DNA from: Nocardioides sp. Root190
Lineage (GTDB): Bacteria > Actinomycetota > Actinomycetes > Propionibacteriales > Nocardioidaceae
DNA: 64,000 nucleotides
Direction of reading: 5' to 3'
NCBI RefSeq assembly: GCF_001428565.1
Contig: NZ_LMIA01000007.1
Coordinates: 124,001 to 188,000 of the forward strand
Shown here: in pieces, positions 45,801 through 53,644 of the stretch
Numbering within the stretch: position 1 is the stretch's first letter
Layout of the letters: every line of letters starts with the position of its first letter
The notes under the pieces: model-generated
The model's database searches: none
Told to the model about the DNA's origin: nothing
The model's input: only the letters and a program-made list of their open reading frames with translations
Made by a program: the position numbers and the translations under genes

Positions 45801-46152
45801 GGCGGATCCTCGCTACGTCATCGTCGACTACAAGACCAACTGGCTCGGCTCCCGTGAGGAGCCGTTGACCGCGGCGTCGTACGACCGCACGGCGCTCGTG
45901 GACGCCATGGGCCACTCCGACTACCCGCTCCAGGCGCTGTTGTACGCCGTGGTGCTGCACCGTTTCCTGCGGTGGCGCCAGCCGGGCTACGACCCGAAGC
46001 GGCACTTCGGCGGCGTCGCCTACCTCTACCTGCGCGGGATGTGCGGCCCGGACAGCCCGGTCGTCGACGGCTCGCCCAGCGGCGTCTTCACGTGGCAGCC
46101 GCCCGCCGCGCTCGTCACCGACCTCTCCGACCTGCTGGACGGACGCGCCTGA
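42802..46152 (+). CDS. recB: exodeoxyribonuclease V subunit beta
   Basis: A 1116-aa SF1A helicase-nuclease. Walker A LEASAGTGKTWTIGAL near residue 20-35, motif II VDEFQDTDPVQWQVF, motif III LIGDPKQAIYAFRGGD, motif V VTIHASKGLQYPVVYLPAL, motif VI LLYVALTRAQSQV. The C-terminal nuclease domain has GSVDVVLRV and YVIVDYKTNWLG, the Asp and Asp-x-Lys active-site residues. Start GTG 42802 overlaps the recC stop (GTGA), and its end overlaps recD by 1 nt (TGATG). Confidence 0.96.
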   Translation: MTPFDIRAALPTGTTLLEASAGTGKTWTIGALVTRYVAEEGIPLEQLLVVTFGRAASQELREQVRRQLVEAERALAEGADVDPLERTEVIEQVLDCDATERVKRHRRVVQALADFDAATIATIHQFCSLVLDSLGVAGDTDARARLVEDLDDLLVEVVDDLYLRAFASGGDGMAPTFSYDEALAIARTAVGDAQARLEPTGLPREHAAGRRVAFATAVRAELDRRKRRLGVLSYDDLLSQLATALEPEDSPARLRMRSRWRIVLVDEFQDTDPVQWQVFDRAFSGHATMVLIGDPKQAIYAFRGGDVTTYLTAARTATTQQTLGVNRRSDAGLLAGFQALLGGAELGDPRIVVHDVTAHHQESRLVGAPKPAPFRVRVVRRESFGKRGSSAVPIGKVRPRIAEDLAHDIRALIASEPTFEGRRLEPSDVAVICPRHNDLAIARAALAEVGVPAVIAGGGSVFATPAAVEWLSLLEALEQPHRTQRVRAAALTCFVGHDAAALDAGGDDLSDELGDRLRSWSEALARRGVAAVVEAAVSAGMPARMLARVGGERLLTDIRHIGEVLHETAQREQMGAVALLAWLRQQVVEARDGRGAERTRRLDSDAAAVQLVTIHASKGLQYPVVYLPALADRHVGKPKRPLFHDADGERCVDVGGSGPDWADHCRRWADEEAGEWLRLLYVALTRAQSQVVTWWAPTRNAEASPLHRLLLRGATPDGSGLRPEVPPAPPLPDEDAVTALFATWRDRGGPAPEVAVPAEASEPLPPAVPAVLGARSFTRTVDTEWRRTSYSALSKVDLAAGQPGVVSEPEVEVKDDEVIEAVLDDQAGGATGTRPDSMASPMADLPVGATFGSLVHAVLEHADPTVEDLHAELAAHIDEQLTWWPVELDRDQLATALVAVLDSPLGPLMDDATLRRVGTRDRLCELDFELPLAGGDRAGGADDTVLLGDISALLRRHLPDGDPVRAYADALDNPLLGGQVLRGYLTGSVDVVLRVRGAGEADPRYVIVDYKTNWLGSREEPLTAASYDRTALVDAMGHSDYPLQALLYAVVLHRFLRWRQPGYDPKRHFGGVAYLYLRGMCGPDSPVVDGSPSGVFTWQPPAALVTDLSDLLDGRA

Positions 46153-47933
46153 TGGATCTCTTCGTCCCGACCTCACCGCACGACGCGCGCCTGGCCCGCG
46201 GGGCCACCGGACTGCTCGCCGACTTCAACCTCGCGGGGGTCGTCGACGCGGCCGACGTGCAGGTCGCGCAGCGCGTGGGTGCGCTGGGCGAGGAGACCGA
46301 CGAGCGGGTGCTGCTGGCCGTGGCACTGGCGTCGCGCTCGGTGCGTGGCGGATCTGTCGGGCTCGACCTCGACGCCCTGCCCCACCTCGACGACCTCGCC
46401 TGGCCCGAGCTGACCGAGTGGACCGCAGCGCTGCGCGGCTCCGCCCTCCTCGCGGCCGGCGTGCTCCACCTCGAGCACGATCTCGTCTACCTCGACCGCT
46501 ACCACCGCCTCGAGTGCCAGGTCGCCGACGACCTGGCCGAACGCATCGCGCTCGCCCCACCGGACGCCGACGCGGCCGTCCTCGGGGCGACCCTGGACCG
46601 GGTCCGCGGATCGCACCTCAGCGACGAGCAGGCGCGGGCCGTCGTCCACGCCGTGCAGCACCACACCACGGTCCTGACCGGCGGGCCCGGCACCGGCAAG
46701 ACCACCACGGTCGCCCGCCTGGTGCTCGCCGTCGCCGACCAGTTCGCGCTCGCCCACCAGCGTCCGATGTCGATCGCGCTGGCCGCGCCGACCGGCAAGG
46801 CCGCCACCCGGCTGCAGGAGGCGGTGACCCAGGAGCTGGGTGCGCTCGGCGCGTTGGGCAGCGGCCCCGGACAGGTTCCCGCGCCCGAGTCGATGACCCT
46901 GCACCGTCTGCTCGGCTGGCGGCCGGACACCACCACGCGCTTCCGGCACGGCCGCACCAATCGGCTCAAGTACGACCTCGTCGTGGTCGACGAGGCGTCC
47001 ATGGTGGACCTCACGATGATGGCGCGACTGCTCGACGCCGTGCGCCCCGAGACCCGACTGGTGCTGGTCGGCGACCCTCGCCAGCTCACGTCCGTCGGCG
47101 CCGGTGCCGTGCTCTCCGACCTCGTCGCCGGGTTCGCCGACCACGACGACTCGCCGGTCGTCGCCCTGACCGAGAACCACCGCTCCACCGAGGAGATCAA
47201 GGCGCTGGCCGCCGCCCTGCGTGACGACGGACCGGAGGCGGCCGACCGGGTGCTGGAGGTGCTGCGCGCCGGCACCGGCGAGGTCGAGTACGTCGAGACC
47301 GACGACCCCGTGGTCGCGCTGCGCGAGGCCTGCACCCTGGCCGCGCTGGCCGTCCGGGAGGCGGCGGTCTCCTCGGGCGCGGACGCCGCGATCGAGGCGA
47401 TGGACCGGTTCCGGTTGCTGTGTGCGCACCGCGAAGGCCCGCACGGCGTGCGCGCATGGAACCACCACACCGAGCAGTGGCTGTCCGCCGCGCTCGGCAC
47501 ACCCCTCGGCTCGGGCTGGTACGCCGGCCGTCCGCTCCTGGTGACCAGCAACGACTACGCGCTCGACGTCTACAACGGGGAGACCGGCGTCGTCGTGCCC
47601 GAAGCCTCCGGCCGGCCGCGCGCGTGGATCGCCGGCGCAGGTCGACCGCGGCCCTTCGCGCCCGCCCGCCTGGGCGCCGTCGAGACCATGCACGCGATGA
47701 CGATCCACAAGAGCCAGGGCAGCCAGGCGAAGCGGATCGCCGTGCTGCTGCCGGCCGCCGACTCACGCCTGCTCACGCGCGAGCTGTTCTACACCGCCGT
47801 CACCCGCGCCGAGGAGAGCGTGCTCGTGGTCGGCTCCGAGGCAGCGGTCCGCGCGGCCGTCGACACCACCGCGCAGCGCGCGACGGGCCTGCGCCAGCGC
47901 CTGGCTCAACCGGTGGGCCTGCAACGAGGGTGA
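46152..47933 (+). CDS. recD: exodeoxyribonuclease V subunit alpha
   Basis: A 593-aa SF1B helicase, the 5'-3' motor of RecBCD. Walker A LTGGPGTGKTTTVARL near residue 175-190, motif Ia AAPTGKAATRL, motif II VVVDEASMVDL, motif III LVGDPRQLTSVGAGAVL, motif V TIHKSQGSQAKRI and motif VI YTAVTRAEESV are all intact. It is the last gene of the run that begins at 36821. No clear terminator follows. Confidence 0.96.
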   Translation: MDLFVPTSPHDARLARGATGLLADFNLAGVVDAADVQVAQRVGALGEETDERVLLAVALASRSVRGGSVGLDLDALPHLDDLAWPELTEWTAALRGSALLAAGVLHLEHDLVYLDRYHRLECQVADDLAERIALAPPDADAAVLGATLDRVRGSHLSDEQARAVVHAVQHHTTVLTGGPGTGKTTTVARLVLAVADQFALAHQRPMSIALAAPTGKAATRLQEAVTQELGALGALGSGPGQVPAPESMTLHRLLGWRPDTTTRFRHGRTNRLKYDLVVVDEASMVDLTMMARLLDAVRPETRLVLVGDPRQLTSVGAGAVLSDLVAGFADHDDSPVVALTENHRSTEEIKALAAALRDDGPEAADRVLEVLRAGTGEVEYVETDDPVVALREACTLAALAVREAAVSSGADAAIEAMDRFRLLCAHREGPHGVRAWNHHTEQWLSAALGTPLGSGWYAGRPLLVTSNDYALDVYNGETGVVVPEASGRPRAWIAGAGRPRPFAPARLGAVETMHAMTIHKSQGSQAKRIAVLLPAADSRLLTRELFYTAVTRAEESVLVVGSEAAVRAAVDTTAQRATGLRQRLAQPVGLQRG

Positions 47934-47946
47934 AACGCGCTCGGGT

Positions 47947-47952
47947 TAGTGT
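47947..47952 (+). promoter_or_regulatory. -10 box of ACT-domain gene
   Basis: TAGTGT lies 7 nt before the ATG at 47960. No SD is present, so the transcript is probably leaderless. Confidence 0.4.
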
Positions 47953-47959
47953 CGAGATC

Positions 47960-48568
47960 ATGCCGTTCCTGCTGCGTGTGCTGCTCCCTGACGTGCCCGG
48001 TTCGCTGGGTCGCGTCGCGACGGCCATCGGTATGGCGGGCGGCGACATCGAGGCGATCGAGATCGTCGAGAAGCGCGACGACGGCACGGTCGTCGACGAC
48101 GTCCTGCTCGAGCTCGAGCAGGGGATGATGCCCGACTCAGTCGTGTCGGCCTGCAACCTGCTCGACGGCGTCGAGGTCGTGTGGATCAGCCGCTACCCGG
48201 CCGGCGGCAACCTGGTCATGGATCTCGAGGCGGTCGAGGAGCTGACCGCCTCGCCCGCGGAGGCCATCGACCGGCTGATCGGCCTGCTGCCGGCGACCTT
48301 CCGCGTCGACTGGGCTGCGCGTGTGCACCGGGCGAAGGGCGTCGTACAACGCACGAGCGCAGCGCCGGAGGAGTTCGAGTTCGTCGAGATCGAGGCGCCG
48401 AGCCGCCTGGAGTCGCCCGAGGACGAGGTCACCCTCTTCGCGGCGGCCCGCCTCGACGGCAACGAGATCGTGGTCATCGGTCGTCGTGGCGGACCGGAGT
48501 TCGCCGAGTCAGAGATCGCCCGGCTCGGGCACCTCTGCGGATTGGCGATCACCATCGCGAACGCCTGA
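47960..48568 (+). CDS. ACT-domain protein
   Basis: A 202-aa protein. The N-terminal ACT domain (FLLRVLLPDVPGSLGRVATAIGMAGGDIEAIEIVEK) has the Gly/Asp turn used for amino-acid binding. A C-terminal region (DEVTLFAAARLDGNEIVVIGRRGGPEFAESEIARLGHLCGLAI) resembles a GAF-like domain. Likely an amino-acid-responsive regulatory protein; no enzyme domain is present. Confidence 0.85.
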   Translation: MPFLLRVLLPDVPGSLGRVATAIGMAGGDIEAIEIVEKRDDGTVVDDVLLELEQGMMPDSVVSACNLLDGVEVVWISRYPAGGNLVMDLEAVEELTASPAEAIDRLIGLLPATFRVDWAARVHRAKGVVQRTSAAPEEFEFVEIEAPSRLESPEDEVTLFAAARLDGNEIVVIGRRGGPEFAESEIARLGHLCGLAITIANA

Positions 48569-48586
48569 GCGAGCGTCTGCTCAGGC
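48563..48586. terminator. bidirectional hairpin over two stop codons
   Basis: GCCTGAGC and GCTCAGGC pair perfectly over 8 bp around an 8-nt loop, overlapping the stops of both convergent genes. Confidence 0.65.
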
Positions 48587-49027
48587 GGTGACCGGCTCCA
48601 GGATGAACACCGGGATCTCCCGGTCCGTCTTCTCCTGGTAGGACGCATAGGTCGGCCACGTCGCGACGGCGTGCGCCCACCACTTGCTGCGCTCGTCGCC
48701 CTCGGCGATGCGCGCCTGGTAGGCCTTCGGCTCCGGGCCGTCCTGCAGGTCGACGACGGGGTGCTTCACGAAGTTGTCGTACCAGCTGGGGTTGTCGGGG
48801 GCGCCGCCCTTGGACGCGATCGCAACGTAGGTGCCGTCCTTCTCGACGCGCATCACCGGGTTCTTGCGGAGCTTGCCGGACTTGGCGCCGACCGAGGTGA
48901 TCACCACGATCGGGTCCTTGCCGCCCTGGAGGGTGTTGGCCTCGCGACCGCCCGACGCCTCGTACGCCGCCACCTGGTCGCGGACCCACTTCTGGCTGCT
49001 GGGCTCGTACTCGCCTTGAAGAGTCAT
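48581..49027 (-). CDS. F420/deazaflavin-dependent nitroreductase-family protein
   Basis: A 148-aa split-beta-barrel protein of the Ddn/DDN-like family, F420-dependent in actinobacteria. Signature features: LQGEYEPSSQKWVRDQVAAYEASGG at the start, IVVITSVGAKSGKLRKNPVM for cofactor phosphate contact, NPSWYDNFVKHP and the closing YASYQEKTDREIPVFILEP. ATG 49027 gives the family-typical N-terminus; GTG 49036 is an alternative. Confidence 0.88.
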   Translation of the reverse strand: MTLQGEYEPSSQKWVRDQVAAYEASGGREANTLQGGKDPIVVITSVGAKSGKLRKNPVMRVEKDGTYVAIASKGGAPDNPSWYDNFVKHPVVDLQDGPEPKAYQARIAEGDERSKWWAHAVATWPTYASYQEKTDREIPVFILEPVTA

Positions 49028-49083
49028 GTCCTCCACAAGACCACGCCGCCCGGCGATATTCCAGTGCCACTACCGTTCGGTGC

Positions 49084-50028
49084 ATGAGTGCGATCGAAGG
49101 TGTGAGCGAGACGTTCGACGCGAGCCAGTGGGACGTCGTCCCCGGGTTCGACGACCTGACCGACCTGACCTACCACCGCGCCAAGGGCCACGGCACGGTC
49201 CGGATCGCCTTCGACCGCCCCGACGTGCTCAACGCCTTCCGACCGCACACCGTCGACGAGCTGCTGCGCACCCTCGAGCACGCGCGCACCCAGGGCGACG
49301 TCGGCTGCGTCATCCTCACCGGCAACGGCCCGAGCGCCAAGAACGGCAAGTGGGCCTTCTGCACCGGCGGTGACCAGCGGATCCGCGGCAAGGCCGGCTA
49401 CCAGTACGAGGACAAGGAGATCGGCTCCGCTGACACCGGCGCCGAGCAGCCGAGCCCGATCGACAAGGCCCGGATGGCGCGTCTCCACATCCTGGAGTGC
49501 CAGCGGTTGATCCGGTTCATGCCGAAGATCGTCGTCTGCGTCGTCCCCGGCTGGGCCGCCGGCGGCGGGCACAGCCTGCACGTCGTCGCCGACCTGACGC
49601 TGGCCAGCAAGGAGCACGCCCGCTTCAAGCAGACCGACGCCGACGTGGGCTCGTTCGACGGTGGGTACGGGTCGGCGTACCTCGCCCGCCAGGTGGGTCA
49701 GAAGTTCGCCCGCGAGATCTTCTTCCTCGCCGAGGAGTACAGCGCCGAGGACGGCATGCGGATGGGCACCGTCAACCGCGCCGTCCCCCACGCCGAGCTC
49801 GAGGCGACCGCGCTGGAGTGGGGCCGGATCATCAACGGCAAGAGCCCGACCGCCCAGCGGATGCTGAAGTACTCCTTCAACCTCCTCGACGACGGCCTCG
49901 TCGGCCAGCAGCTCTTCGCCGGCGAGACCACGCGCCTGGCCTACATGACCGACGAGGCGCAGGAGGGGCGCGACCAGTTCCTCGAGAAGCGTGAGCCGGA
50001 CTGGTCGCCGTACCCCTGGTACTACTGA
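49084..50028 (+). CDS. menB: 1,4-dihydroxy-2-naphthoyl-CoA synthase
   Basis: A 314-aa crotonase-fold enzyme of menaquinone synthesis that cyclises o-succinylbenzoyl-CoA. MenB-specific features: FCTGGDQRIRGKAGYQYED, WAAGGGHSLHVVADLTLAS for oxyanion/CoA binding, and TDADVGSFDGGYGSAYLARQVG with the catalytic Asp/Tyr/Ser region. Closely spaced start region without SD. Other men genes are not in this window. Confidence 0.95.
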   Translation: MSAIEGVSETFDASQWDVVPGFDDLTDLTYHRAKGHGTVRIAFDRPDVLNAFRPHTVDELLRTLEHARTQGDVGCVILTGNGPSAKNGKWAFCTGGDQRIRGKAGYQYEDKEIGSADTGAEQPSPIDKARMARLHILECQRLIRFMPKIVVCVVPGWAAGGGHSLHVVADLTLASKEHARFKQTDADVGSFDGGYGSAYLARQVGQKFAREIFFLAEEYSAEDGMRMGTVNRAVPHAELEATALEWGRIINGKSPTAQRMLKYSFNLLDDGLVGQQLFAGETTRLAYMTDEAQEGRDQFLEKREPDWSPYPWYY

Positions 50029-50126
50029 TCCGAAGAGTTTCCGCAGGTCAGACGGGGTTTAGAGGCGAACAGTCCGCATCCAGTCCGCAAGAATCCGACC
50101 GCAGCCATCCAGACCCGGGGTTGATC

Positions 50127-50456
50127 GTGCTTCCTGAGACCGACCTTCACCGGATCCGCCTCTGGGCGCGCGGGCGCGTGCCGGAGCACCTCTGGGACGA
50201 GCTCAAGGTCGAGGCGGACGTTGCTGATCGGCACGTCGACATCGTCGAGGTCCGGCCGCCGTGGGACGGCGTCGGGGAGCCCACGCGCTTCCCGATCGCC
50301 AGGCTGCGCTACACCAAGACGACGGGCCTGTGGGCGATTTACTGGCGCGACCGGAACCTGAAGTTCCACGAGTACAAGCGGAAGCGCCCAACGAAGAACA
50401 CCCAGGCCCTGCTCGACCACATCGAGGACTCGGGCGACCCGATCTTCTGGGGTTAA
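50127..50456 (+). CDS. DUF3024-like protein
   Basis: A 109-aa protein. LPETDLHRIRLWARGRVPEHLWDELKVEADV, RFPIARLRYTKTTGLWAIYWRDRNLKFHEY and a tail with LLDHIEDSGDPIFWG match the DUF3024 pattern of a small protein with no known function. Start GTG 50127 follows GGGG; TTG 50121 is an alternative. It marks the left edge of the accessory patch. Confidence 0.8.
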   Translation: MLPETDLHRIRLWARGRVPEHLWDELKVEADVADRHVDIVEVRPPWDGVGEPTRFPIARLRYTKTTGLWAIYWRDRNLKFHEYKRKRPTKNTQALLDHIEDSGDPIFWG

Positions 50457-50482
50457 GCCCCGGGGGGTCACTCTCGCGGACG

Positions 50483-50569
50483 ATGCGGCTGCTCTGCTTG
50501 CTGCTCCTCTTCGTCCTCTTCGTCCTCTTCGGGCGCGCGGGAACGACGTGTCTGTTTGTCCCTTATTAA
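50483..50569 (+). CDS. possible 28-aa hydrophobic peptide
   Basis: ATG 50483 encodes a very hydrophobic peptide beginning MRLLCLLLLFVLFVLFGRAG. It is partly built from a TCCTCTTCG 9-bp triplicate, with its TAA inside the loop of the downstream hairpin. The hydrophobic core plus basic residue resembles small membrane peptides, including type I toxins, but the repeat could produce this by chance. SD weak (GGA). Confidence 0.25.
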   Translation: MRLLCLLLLFVLFVLFGRAGTTCLFVPY

Positions 50570-50582
50570 GAGACAAACAGAC
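50550..50582. terminator. 15-bp-arm hairpin with TTA-rich loop
   Basis: GTCTGTTTGTCCCTT and AAGAGACAAACAGAC pair 14 of 15 around a 3-nt ATT loop. It is markedly AT-richer than surrounding DNA. It may be a terminator of DUF3024, or a repeat or recombination site at the edge of the toxin-antitoxin module. Confidence 0.6.
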
Positions 50583-50630
50583 AGCCGGCCACCTTGTCTG
50601 ACACTGAGGCGCGAGCCAAACGCTCATGCT

Positions 50631-50681
50631 GTTCAGTTTTTGGAACTGTTCGAGTAACCTGAACGTCAGCCAGAACTGAAC
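50631..50681. promoter_or_regulatory. AbiEi-type autoregulatory operator region
   Basis: GTTCAGTT (50631-50638) and AACTGAAC (50674-50681) are exact inverted copies, with an internal GAAC-T-GTTC dyad and a CCTGAAC half-site between them. They lie 10-60 bp upstream of the antitoxin start. AbiEi antitoxins are known to repress their own promoter by binding inverted repeats; that this one does so is inference. Confidence 0.6.
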
Positions 50682-50691
50682 GGAGCGCCTC

Positions 50692-51708
50692 GTGAATGAC
50701 CTGCTGGCCGAACTTGCGCCTCGATTCGAGGAGTACGGACTCCGCGTCGACGCCCACCAGCCGCGCATGCACGATGCCGGCTACGACTTGGACCTGGTGT
50801 TGTCACGAGGCGGCGCACACCAAGCGTTTGCGATGCAGCTCAAAGCTCGCCCGACGCTCTCCAACCTCGCTCCGCTTCGCACGCATGGGAGCGGATCGGT
50901 CCCTCTGCTGGTCGGAGCGACCTCAGTCTCGGCGCGTTCTGCCGACAATTTCAGGCGCGCAGGGATCCAGTTCATCGATGCGGCAGGCAACGCCTCGATC
51001 CGCTTCGGTGATGTGCTCATCGACGTTCGGGGTCGTCGCGCTGACATCGAGCCCCCGCACCCCGAGCGCGAGAGAGGCGGCAACCTCTTCAGCACGGCGC
51101 GCTCCCAGGTCGCCTTCGCGTTGCTTCAGTGGCCGAGGTTGTGGAAGAGGCCGCAGCGCGAGATCGCCGAGGCTGCCGGCGTCTCACTCGGCCAAGCCAA
51201 TGACGCCCTCAGGATGTTTCGTCAGTCCGGATTCGGGCCGGGGGGGAACAGAAGCGACTCCGAACTCTTGGACCTCTGGGTCGCGTCGTTCCCGCAGGGA
51301 CTGGGCCAAAAGCTCACGCTCGCCACCTACCGTGGCTCGGTCGACGAGTTCAGGAAGGTCGACGCGGAGGATCCAGTCTTCCTCGGAGGTCCTGCGCTGT
51401 CCGGGGAACTTGCCGCCGACGACTTGCTTCGACCCGCTTCGCTGACGATCTACGTGGCGGGGCTCGACCCGATGCTGCCCGTGAAGAACCGTTGGCGCTC
51501 GGACGGCGATGGCAACATCACCGTGCGACGCAGGTTCTGGACGACGCCACCCCACGAGTCGCAGGACCACGACGGCCCGCTCACGGGTCTGCGCAATGCA
51601 CCAGCCGTCCTGGTGTACGCCGACCTCATGGCAAGCGACGATCCCCGCGTTCGTGGCGTGGCTCCAGAGTGGAGGGGACGTCTTGATCGACACGAATCTG
51701 ATCGCTGA
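50692..51708 (+). CDS. type IV TA antitoxin, AbiEi family
   Basis: A 338-aa protein, GTG start after GGAG. The N-terminal part (DLLAELAPRFEEYGLRVDAHQPRMHDAG) includes an endonuclease-like AbiEi_3 fold (YDLDLVLSRGGAHQAFAMQLKARP). A winged-helix segment follows (REIAEAAGVSLGQANDALRMFRQSGFG), then a C-terminal domain of about 150 residues. AbiEi proteins neutralise AbiEii nucleotidyltransferase toxins without direct toxin binding and autorepress. The toxin gene overlaps by 26 nt. Confidence 0.78.
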   Translation: MNDLLAELAPRFEEYGLRVDAHQPRMHDAGYDLDLVLSRGGAHQAFAMQLKARPTLSNLAPLRTHGSGSVPLLVGATSVSARSADNFRRAGIQFIDAAGNASIRFGDVLIDVRGRRADIEPPHPERERGGNLFSTARSQVAFALLQWPRLWKRPQREIAEAAGVSLGQANDALRMFRQSGFGPGGNRSDSELLDLWVASFPQGLGQKLTLATYRGSVDEFRKVDAEDPVFLGGPALSGELAADDLLRPASLTIYVAGLDPMLPVKNRWRSDGDGNITVRRRFWTTPPHESQDHDGPLTGLRNAPAVLVYADLMASDDPRVRGVAPEWRGRLDRHESDR

Positions 51709-52531
51709 GGGATTCCTCGATCCGATCATCCGCGTGGTCGAGCAGATGCTTGAGCAGGCCCCGGACCTGGACCCAGGTCAGGTCATGCTGGTGGGCGCCT
51801 GGTGCCGTGACACCCTGCACGCTGCTCTCGGACATGACTTCGACACCCGAGCGACACGCGATGTCGACCTCGCGCTGGCCCTCTCGAATTGGAAGGTCTA
51901 CGAACGCCTCGCAGCGGTCTTCCCGGCCGCGGCAGACACTGGCGTGGCTTTTCGGATCGCGGGGCTGGTGGTCGACCTGCTCCCCTTCGGCGAACTGGAA
52001 GATCCCGAGGGAGTCGTCCGTCCGCCACAGCGGGACGACGGCATCCCGGTCTGGGCATTCACGGAAATCTTCGACAGTTCGCAGTCCCTGGTGCTCCATC
52101 CTTCCCTGACGATCCGATGCCCGACGGTGCCCGGTTACACGGCAGCGAAGTTGGCCGCTTGGCTGGACCGATCGGAATGGCGCGAGGCGAAGGACGCCAA
52201 CGACCTCGCCTTGAGCACGTACTGGTACGCAGAGTCGCCGGAGCTCGACAACCGGCTCTACGAGACGCCTGCGGGCCAGCAGCTCCTCATTGCCGAGGAA
52301 GCCGATGTCCCGCGTGCAGCGGCCCGCCTGCTGGGCGCCGACGTCGCCGATCTCATCGGGCCTGTGCGGCTCGCCGAACTGCTCGGACGTTGGCCGGGCA
52401 ACATGGAGATGCTGGTCCAGAACTTCGTGATCCCCGCTGCTTCCCAAAGGACGCACCCACTGCCTCGTCGACTGGAGATCATCCAGGCGCTCACTCGCGG
52501 CCTTGCGGAGCCGATCCGATCGACGAATTGA
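51683..52531 (+). CDS. nucleotidyltransferase toxin, AbiEii/AbiGii-like
   Basis: A 282-aa DNA-polymerase-beta-like nucleotidyltransferase. The NTase signature is VGAWCRDTLHAALGHDFDTRATRDVDLALAL, with the catalytic Asp pair in DVDLAL. A helical C-terminal region contains AAKLAAWLDRSEWREAKDANDLA, an arrangement seen in AbiEii/MenT-type toxins, some of which modify tRNA. Start TTG 51683 has GGAGGGG at a good distance inside the antitoxin gene. A phage-defence or growth-arrest role is inferred from the family. Confidence 0.78.
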   Translation: MIDTNLIAEGFLDPIIRVVEQMLEQAPDLDPGQVMLVGAWCRDTLHAALGHDFDTRATRDVDLALALSNWKVYERLAAVFPAAADTGVAFRIAGLVVDLLPFGELEDPEGVVRPPQRDDGIPVWAFTEIFDSSQSLVLHPSLTIRCPTVPGYTAAKLAAWLDRSEWREAKDANDLALSTYWYAESPELDNRLYETPAGQQLLIAEEADVPRAAARLLGADVADLIGPVRLAELLGRWPGNMEMLVQNFVIPAASQRTHPLPRRLEIIQALTRGLAEPIRSTN

Positions 52532-52560
52532 ACCTCACGTCATCAGCGAGTCCCTCATGA

Positions 52561-52707
52561 GATCCGCTGCGGCCGCTCGCGTCCGGTCCTCCGCCGTCGG
52601 CCACAGGTGGCCCGATCGAGGACTCCGCGCTGGTGTTCGCCGAGCCTCGCCCGGGGATCGCCGCCGTCGCTGACCTCGCCCCGCTCGCTGCGAGCAGCGC
52701 CCGATGA
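52561..52707 (+). pseudogene. 3' fragment of an unidentified gene
   Basis: An open frame of 48 codons without a start, ending ...FAEPRPGIAAVADLAPLAASSAR with its TGA overlapping the ATG of the hydrolase (ATGA). This is the coupling expected in an intact operon. It looks like the C-terminus of a lost gene cut off next to the toxin gene. Confidence 0.5.
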
Positions 52708-53629
52708 GCACGCCGAGCTACGTCACCGTCGCCGGTCGCCGTACCTGGGTGCGGATCGAGGGCGACCCGGCGAACCCACCGCTGCTGCTGTTGCACGGGA
52801 TCGGTCGCAGCCTCGAGGACTGGGCCCCCAGTTCTCGAGGCTGCGAGGGGCCCACCGGGTGATCGCGCTGGACCTCCCGGGCTCGGGCTTCTCGGCCCGC
52901 GCCCCCGAGTCGACCACATTGGAGGTGCTGGCCCGCGAGGTGCTCGCCACTCTCGACGTGCTCGGCGAACGACGCCCCGCGCAGGTCATCGGGAATTCCC
53001 TCGGCGGTGCCGTGGCGCTGCAGTTGCTCATCGCGGCGCCGGAGCGGGTGGCCAGCCTGGTGCTGGTCAACAGCGCAGGGCTCGGGGCCGAGGTCGCCCT
53101 GCCGCTTCGTCTCCTGGCGGTCCCGGTGCTCGGTGACCTGGCCGTGCGGCACACCACGCGTGGCAGCGCACGGATGGCCGAACGCCTCAGCTTCGCTGAC
53201 CCGAGCCTGGCAACGACTGCGCGCATCGATCACGCCCTGGCGATCGCTGCTCAACCCGACACGGGCGCCGTCCTGCTGGAGACCGTGCGTGCGCTGGCCA
53301 CTCCCCGCCGGATCAAGTCGGGATGGCGCCGGCGATTGACGACTGCAGCGGCCGAGCACACTCGGCCGACGTTGGTGATCTGGGGCGACCGGGACCGCGT
53401 GCTGCCGCCGCACCATCTCGACGCGGCACGACGGTTGTTCCCGCACGCCGAGGCCGAGATGTTCGCCGGAATCGGCCACATGCCGCAGATCGAGTGCCCC
53501 GACGACTTCGCTGCACTAGTCCTCCCGTTCGTCGAGAAGTCCGCCGGTCGTCCCGTGCCGAAGGAGTCGACGGTGTCCTCGACGCCGCGACGCGGATCTC
53601 GGCGCCGCGGGGTCGCGGCCGCCGCCTGA
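52704..53629 (+). pseudogene. alpha/beta hydrolase with frameshift
   Basis: The N-terminus starts at ATG 52704 (STPSYVTVAGRRTWVRIEGD, then LLLLHGIGRSLEDWAP). A one-base deletion in the C5 run at 52825-52829 shifts the frame, and the first frame stops at 52862. The remaining ~255 codons continue in another frame (FSRLRGAHRVIALDLPGSGFSARAPESTT), with the nucleophile elbow IGNSLGGAVAL, the acid GDRDRVLPP and catalytic His GIGHMPQIECP. All catalytic residues survive, so the lesion is recent or a sequencing error. Confidence 0.8.
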
Positions 53630-53644
53630 CCAGCTACGGCGTCG

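Noticed and set aside
42514..46176. 1220-codon open frame antisense to recB
   Set aside because: Pure GC-skew shadow: recB on the plus strand has all helicase and nuclease motifs in order.
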